From assembly GCA_942490535.1 (NCBI GenBank), contig CALNXQ010000008.1:62001-126000 (forward strand): a DNA stretch of 64,000 nucleotides. The letters are read 5' to 3'. This document shows positions 59,789 through 64,000 of the stretch, in pieces. The DNA is from JAEINY01 sp942490535. GTDB lineage: Bacteria; Bacteroidota; Bacteroidia; Bacteroidales; Marinilabiliaceae. A program made the position numbers and the translations under genes. A model generated the notes under the pieces. That model was not told where the DNA came from. It saw only the letters and a list, made by a program, of their open reading frames with translations, and made no database searches. Every line of letters begins with the position of its first letter. Position 1 is the first letter of the stretch.

Positions 59789-62700
59789 TTATCGATTCAG
59801 GTATACGTATCCGTTCAACTTCTTACCTGTATCATGAATGGTAACGATGTAGAAGTAAGTGCCAACCGGCAACTGTTTGCCAATGCTGAATCCAACATTT
59901 GACTCCCCATTCCAGCTGTCATCGTAACGGTCCATTTCATAAACGATATTTCCCCAGCGGTTGTAGATCTCAATGGATACGTGATCGTATTCATATTCAC
60001 CAACCACTACGAACTTGTCGTTAATACCATCGTTGTTTGGTGAAAATCCTTCTAACACTTCCATTTCATCCGCATCACGGAAATCAGGTTGGCCATCGTT
60101 ATCACGGTCAAAAACACCTTCGTTTACATCCAGAATTTGATCACCATCGGTATCTTCATCGCGGAAGTCTGGTGTACCGTCCTTATCAAAATCGCCATTG
60201 CCTTCAATCAAATCGTCAATGTTATCATTATCTGAATCGGTATCGATGTAATCAGGTGTACCATCCTTATCCGTATCTACTTCCCCTTCGTAGGCATCAT
60301 CAATCTTATCGTTATCGGAGTCCGTATCCTTATAGTCTGGTGTGAAATCACCATCGGTATCGCCCTCACCTTCGATTGCATCCAATATGCCATCAGCATC
60401 CGAATCCAGATCTTTGTAATCCGGCGTTCCATCTCCATCGGTATCTACATTGCCCTCATCGATGTCCAGAATACCATCATTATCCGAATCCATATCTTTG
60501 TAATCCGGTGTTCCATCTCCATCGGTGTCACCCGTACCTTCTTCCAGATCAAGGATGCCATCACCGTCAGTATCCAATACGCATACATCCGGATCGATGC
60601 GATCTAAAACACCGTCATCATCACAGTCGCCTGTTGATTCATCACCATCCAGGATACCATCATCATCGGAATCCAGGTCTTTGTAATCCGGCGTACCGTC
60701 ACCATCTGTATCGATATTACCTTCATCTGAGTCAGAAATACCATCATCATCGGAATCCAAATCTTTGTAATCAGGCGTACCGTCACCATCTGTGTCCATA
60801 TCTCCTTCATCTGAGTCAGAAATACCATCATCGTCGGAATCCAAATCTTTGTAATCAGGCGTACCATCACCATCTGTGTCCATATCTCCTTCATCTGAGT
60901 CAGAAATACCATCATCGTCGGAATCCAAATCTTTATAATCAGGGGTACCGTCACCATCTGTGTCAACATCTCCTTCATCTGAATCAGAAATGCCATCACC
61001 ATCAGTATCCTCATCAAACTTATCGATGTCGCCATCACCATCGGTATCACCCTCACCTTCTTCTATATCAGTAATGCCATCCCCGTCGTCATCCAGATCA
61101 TCCTTGTTGGGTTGACCATCACCATCGAAGTCACATGTCGGACTTGTGCGACTCGGGTCACATGGATCAATCGGATCACTTCCGCCAGAGGTTTCATCTT
61201 TATCTTTGACACCATCACCGTCGGTATCGGTTTCCTTATCGAATGGATCTTTGTCGGCACCATCGTTCACACCATCGCCATCATCATCCGGATCTTCACT
61301 GTTGGGTAACCCATCGCCGTCGAAGTCACAGTTTGGACGCGTATTGTCCGGTGAACATTCATCCAATGGATCGCTACCACCTGTGGTTTCATCTTTGTCT
61401 TTGACGCCATCACCATCGGTATCGGTTTCCTTATCGAATGGATCTTTGTCGGCACCATCGTTCACACCGTCGCCATCATCATCCGGATCTTCGCTGTTGG
61501 GTAGTCCATCGCCGTCGAAGTCACAGTTTGGACGCGTATTGTCCGGTGAACATTCATCCAATGGATCACTTCCGTCAGTGGTTTCATCTTTGTCTTTGAT
61601 GCCATCACCGTCGGTATCGGTTTCCTTATCGAACGGATCTTTGTCGGCACCATCGTTCACACCGTCACCGTCATCATCCGGGTCTTCGCTGTTGGGTAAC
61701 CCATCACCGTCGAAGTCACAGTTGGGACGGGTATTGTCCGGATCACACTCATCCAAAGGATCGCTACCACCTGTGGTTTCATCTTTGTCTTTGACGCCAT
61801 CACCATCGGTATCGGTTTCCTTATCGAATGGATCTTTGTCGGCACCATCGTTCACACCGTCGCCATCATCATCCGGATCTTCGCTGTTGGGTAGTCCATC
61901 GCCGTCGAAGTCACAGTTTGGACGCGTATTGTCCGGTGAACATTCATCCAATGGATCACTTCCGTCAGTGGTTTCATCTTTGTCTTTGATGCCATCACCG
62001 TCGGTATCGGTTTCCTTATCGAACGGATCTTTGTCGGCACCATCGTTCACACCGTCACCGTCATCATCCGGGTCTTCGCTGTTGGGTAACCCATCACCGT
62101 CGAAGTCACAGTTGGGACGGGTATTGTCCGGATCACACTCATCCAAAGGATCGCTACCACCTGTGGTTTCATCTTTATCTTTGATGCCATCACCGTCGGT
62201 ATCAGTTTCCTTATCGAACGGATCTTTGTCGGCACCATCGTTCACACCGTCACCATCATCATCCGGATCTACACTGTTGGGTAACCCATCGCCGTCGAAG
62301 TCACAGTTTGGACGCGTATTGTCCGGTGAACATTCATCCAATGGATCACTTCCGTCAGTGGTTTCATCTTTGTCTTTGATGCCATCACCGTCGGTATCAG
62401 TTTCCTTATCGAACGGATCTTTGTCGGCACCATCGTTCACACCGTCGCCATCATCATCCGGGTCTTCGCTGTTGGGTAACCCATCGCCATCGAAGTCACA
62501 GTTTGGAAGGGTATTGTCCGGATCACACTCAGCCAAAGGATCGGATTCATCTGCATCTTTAACCCCATCTTTATTGGCATCTTCAACGCCGTCTTCAAGT
62601 CCATCATTATCCGAATCTTTATCATTAGGATCTGTCTCACCGGGATCAACGACGCCGTTTCCATTCTTATCTTCATCTTCATTGAGGATGCCATCACCGT

Positions 62701-64000
62701 CGTTATCATTAGTAACCACATGAATGGTCACATCAGCCATCACCACACCACCATTACCATCATTCAATGAAACTGTTAACACATAGTCTCCTTCAACTAA
62801 AGCACCAACAACGGTAATTTTTCCATCATTATCGATGGCAAACACATTTCCTGTATTTCCATTGGTAATGATATAAACCAGTGCATCTTCATCCACATCA
62901 TTTCCAGACATGGTATACGCAAGTGTGGTAGCAGGCGCATCAACCGAGATAGTAGTTTCACCACCCTTTAAGGTTGGATCATCATTAACTCCGTTGATGG
63001 TAATAACTAAATCACCTGTTGCGGTACCACCTTGTCCGTCGAGAACAGTATATGTAAATGTTTCTGTTAAAGTCTGAGTGACACCAAGACCATTGACATT
63101 TTCATTCGTATTATCTAAAGCATAGGTATATGTACCATCAGATAACCAAGTTAAAGTACCATATGTACCTATTACGGTACCTGAATTATGCGTTCCGATT
63201 TGACTGATTGTCAATGAACCGCCATCAGCATCACTATCTCCATCCAACAGATTACCATTTCCATCAGTGTGAATAACACTTACCGCACCTTCGTTGATAC
63301 TATTGGTTTCATCATCAGTTGTAGGATTGACATTTGCATTCACACGCACAGTAACCGTACTGGTTGCTGTGCCGCCTTTCTGATCATCTACGGTAATTGT
63401 TAAAGTATAGGTGCCAGGAGTTGTTGCTGCCACAACTGTGATTTTACCATTACTGTCAATGTCAAATACATTACCAATATTACCAGCAGTGATGGCATAG
63501 GTGAAATTATCACCATCCACATCATTACCAGTTACAGTAATCACTTCAGTCGTCACAGGTGCATTCACTGAAATGGTTGTTTCACCACCTGTTACCGTTG
63601 GGTCATCATTCACCCCATTGATGGTAATTGTCAATGTTGCTGTTTTACTACCACCCTGGCCATCGATCACAGTATATGTAAAGCTATCGGATACCGATTG
63701 TCCACTACCTAATCCATTGACATCTGCATTTGTGTTGTCCAAGGCATAGGTGTAAGTACCATCTGATAACCAAGTTAAAGTACCATATGTACCTTCTGCA
63801 GTACCTGTATTGTCAGTTCCAATCTGACTGATACTTAATGTACCACCATCGGCATCACTATCACCATCCAGTAATGAACCATCGCCATCTGTATGAGCTA
63901 CACTCACTGCACCTTCATTAATGGCATTACTTTCATTATCGGCAGTAGGATTTTCATTTGTTCCTACGTGAACAATAACCGTATTTGTGGCGATACCGCC
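59789..64000 (-). CDS. Giant T9SS type-B surface adhesin, N-terminus beyond the window
   Basis: The frame is open to the window edge: 1403 visible residues. Visible residues 1-420: cadherin/VCBS-like repeats of about 208 residues (NEGAVSVAHTDGDGSLLDGD; YTVLDGQGGTATGDLVITIN). About 425-1310: thrombospondin type 3-like calcium-binding repeats (DGDGLPNSEDPDDDGDGVND), including seven 65-residue units. The last 85 residues form the gliding-type C-terminal domain (EVLEGFSPNNDGINDKF; IYNRWGNIVYE; LPVGTYFYIVTI; GYVYLNR), the T9SS type B sorting signal. It is exported by T9SS and kept on the surface, likely an adhesin related in design to SprB. Operon head for PorP/SprF and the OmpA-like gene. Confidence 0.93.
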   Translation of the reverse strand, partial: GGIATNTVIVHVGTNENPTADNESNAINEGAVSVAHTDGDGSLLDGDSDADGGTLSISQIGTDNTGTAEGTYGTLTWLSDGTYTYALDNTNADVNGLGSGQSVSDSFTYTVIDGQGGSKTATLTITINGVNDDPTVTGGETTISVNAPVTTEVITVTGNDVDGDNFTYAITAGNIGNVFDIDSNGKITVVAATTPGTYTLTITVDDQKGGTATSTVTVRVNANVNPTTDDETNSINEGAVSVIHTDGNGNLLDGDSDADGGSLTISQIGTHNSGTVIGTYGTLTWLSDGTYTYALDNTNENVNGLGVTQTLTETFTYTVLDGQGGTATGDLVITINGVNDDPTLKGGETTISVDAPATTLAYTMSGNDVDEDALVYIITNGNTGNVFAIDNDGKITVVGALVEGDYVLTVSLNDGNGGVVMADVTIHVVTNDNDGDGILNEDEDKNGNGVVDPGETDPNDKDSDNDGLEDGVEDANKDGVKDADESDPLAECDPDNTLPNCDFDGDGLPNSEDPDDDGDGVNDGADKDPFDKETDTDGDGIKDKDETTDGSDPLDECSPDNTRPNCDFDGDGLPNSVDPDDDGDGVNDGADKDPFDKETDTDGDGIKDKDETTGGSDPLDECDPDNTRPNCDFDGDGLPNSEDPDDDGDGVNDGADKDPFDKETDTDGDGIKDKDETTDGSDPLDECSPDNTRPNCDFDGDGLPNSEDPDDDGDGVNDGADKDPFDKETDTDGDGVKDKDETTGGSDPLDECDPDNTRPNCDFDGDGLPNSEDPDDDGDGVNDGADKDPFDKETDTDGDGIKDKDETTDGSDPLDECSPDNTRPNCDFDGDGLPNSEDPDDDGDGVNDGADKDPFDKETDTDGDGVKDKDETTGGSDPLDECSPDNTRPNCDFDGDGLPNSEDPDDDGDGVNDGADKDPFDKETDTDGDGVKDKDETSGGSDPIDPCDPSRTSPTCDFDGDGQPNKDDLDDDGDGITDIEEGEGDTDGDGDIDKFDEDTDGDGISDSDEGDVDTDGDGTPDYKDLDSDDDGISDSDEGDMDTDGDGTPDYKDLDSDDDGISDSDEGDMDTDGDGTPDYKDLDSDDDGISDSDEGNIDTDGDGTPDYKDLDSDDDGILDGDESTGDCDDDGVLDRIDPDVCVLDTDGDGILDLEEGTGDTDGDGTPDYKDMDSDNDGILDIDEGNVDTDGDGTPDYKDLDSDADGILDAIEGEGDTDGDFTPDYKDTDSDNDKIDDAYEGEVDTDKDGTPDYIDTDSDNDNIDDLIEGNGDFDKDGTPDFRDEDTDGDQILDVNEGVFDRDNDGQPDFRDADEMEVLEGFSPNNDGINDKFVVVGEYEYDHVSIEIYNRWGNIVYEMDRYDDSWNGESNVGFSIGKQLPVGTYFYIVTIHDTGKKLNGYVYLNR
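61146..62530 (-). repeat. 195-bp coding tandem repeat, about seven units
   Basis: The calcium-binding repeat units recur every 195 bp. From about 61340 to 62320 they alternate in two versions (TTDGSD with ECSPDN, and TTGGSD with ECDPDN), giving a 390-bp super-period. This points to duplication of unit pairs. Assembly of this stretch from short reads would be unreliable. Confidence 0.9.

Noticed and set aside
61146..62530. Regular repeats as a CRISPR array
   Set aside because: Units are 195 bp, coding and continuous, without unique spacers. The 21-bp repeat at 49061 also lacks spacers.
61146..62723. A 525-codon plus-strand Ser/Pro-rich ORF
   Set aside because: It is the antisense shadow of the Asp/Gly-rich calcium-binding repeats in the giant surface protein.

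Overview
The window looks like chromosome of a free-living, probably gliding member of the Bacteroidota. The evidence is a type IX secretion (T9SS) cluster at the right end: a giant surface protein with a type B C-terminal sorting domain, a PorP/SprF partner and an OmpA/PD40/TPR protein. A DUF4954 protein, an FGly-type sulfatase and weak ribosome-binding sites fit too. The sequence is moderately AT-rich. Almost every gene lies on the minus strand.

Left part (1-19.3 kb) is ordinary backbone with decay and insertion sequences (IS). In order: a secreted protein cut by the window edge; a plus-strand remnant of the FolD C-terminal domain; a 34-aa basic protein; a lipoprotein with an ISL3-family IS just upstream of its start; a DsbA-like and AsmA-like pair; a 1.75-kb IS with a likely -1 frameshift transposase; a chemotaxis-receptor tail remnant; GNAT, DUF1801 and DHFR/RibD-like enzymes; an AraC-TM-TPR regulator; DUF2784 and DUF2809 membrane proteins; DUF4954; an ADP-forming acyl-CoA synthetase; and an acyl carrier protein.

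Middle part (about 19.5-48.7 kb) is the unusual region. Small unrelated genes, all on the minus strand, are separated by long imperfect palindromes of 90-190 bp. These have RYYYAAC-like and GTTRRRY-like ends, the layout of integron attC sites and gene cassettes, but no integrase gene is visible. Several palindromes carry group II introns inserted next to the GTTA-like end: three near-identical 0.82-kb ORF-less copies, one broken relative, one intact 1.94-kb intron with its reverse transcriptase (RT), one 0.84-kb ORF-less intron of another type, and one large intron whose RT is split by an ISL3 element. The cassettes carry a HepT-MntA toxin-antitoxin pair, an Rpn nuclease, a membrane-anchored PD-(D/E)XK protein, HEPN proteins flanking a tRNA-like gene, an esterase, a DKNYY protein, DUF6155 and a complete retron (PRTase-like effector, ncRNA with matching a1/a2 repeats, RT). 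This reads as a defence-rich, cassette-type accumulation zone heavily invaded by retroelements and IS.

Right part (49-64 kb) returns to backbone: a 21-bp tandem repeat, a secreted class I glutamine amidotransferase-like hydrolase, a beta-helix protein and sulfatase (a probable polysaccharide-degrading pair), a frameshifted transposase, and the T9SS surface cluster. The last gene continues beyond the window.

All calls come from reading the sequence and recognising families. No database search was run.
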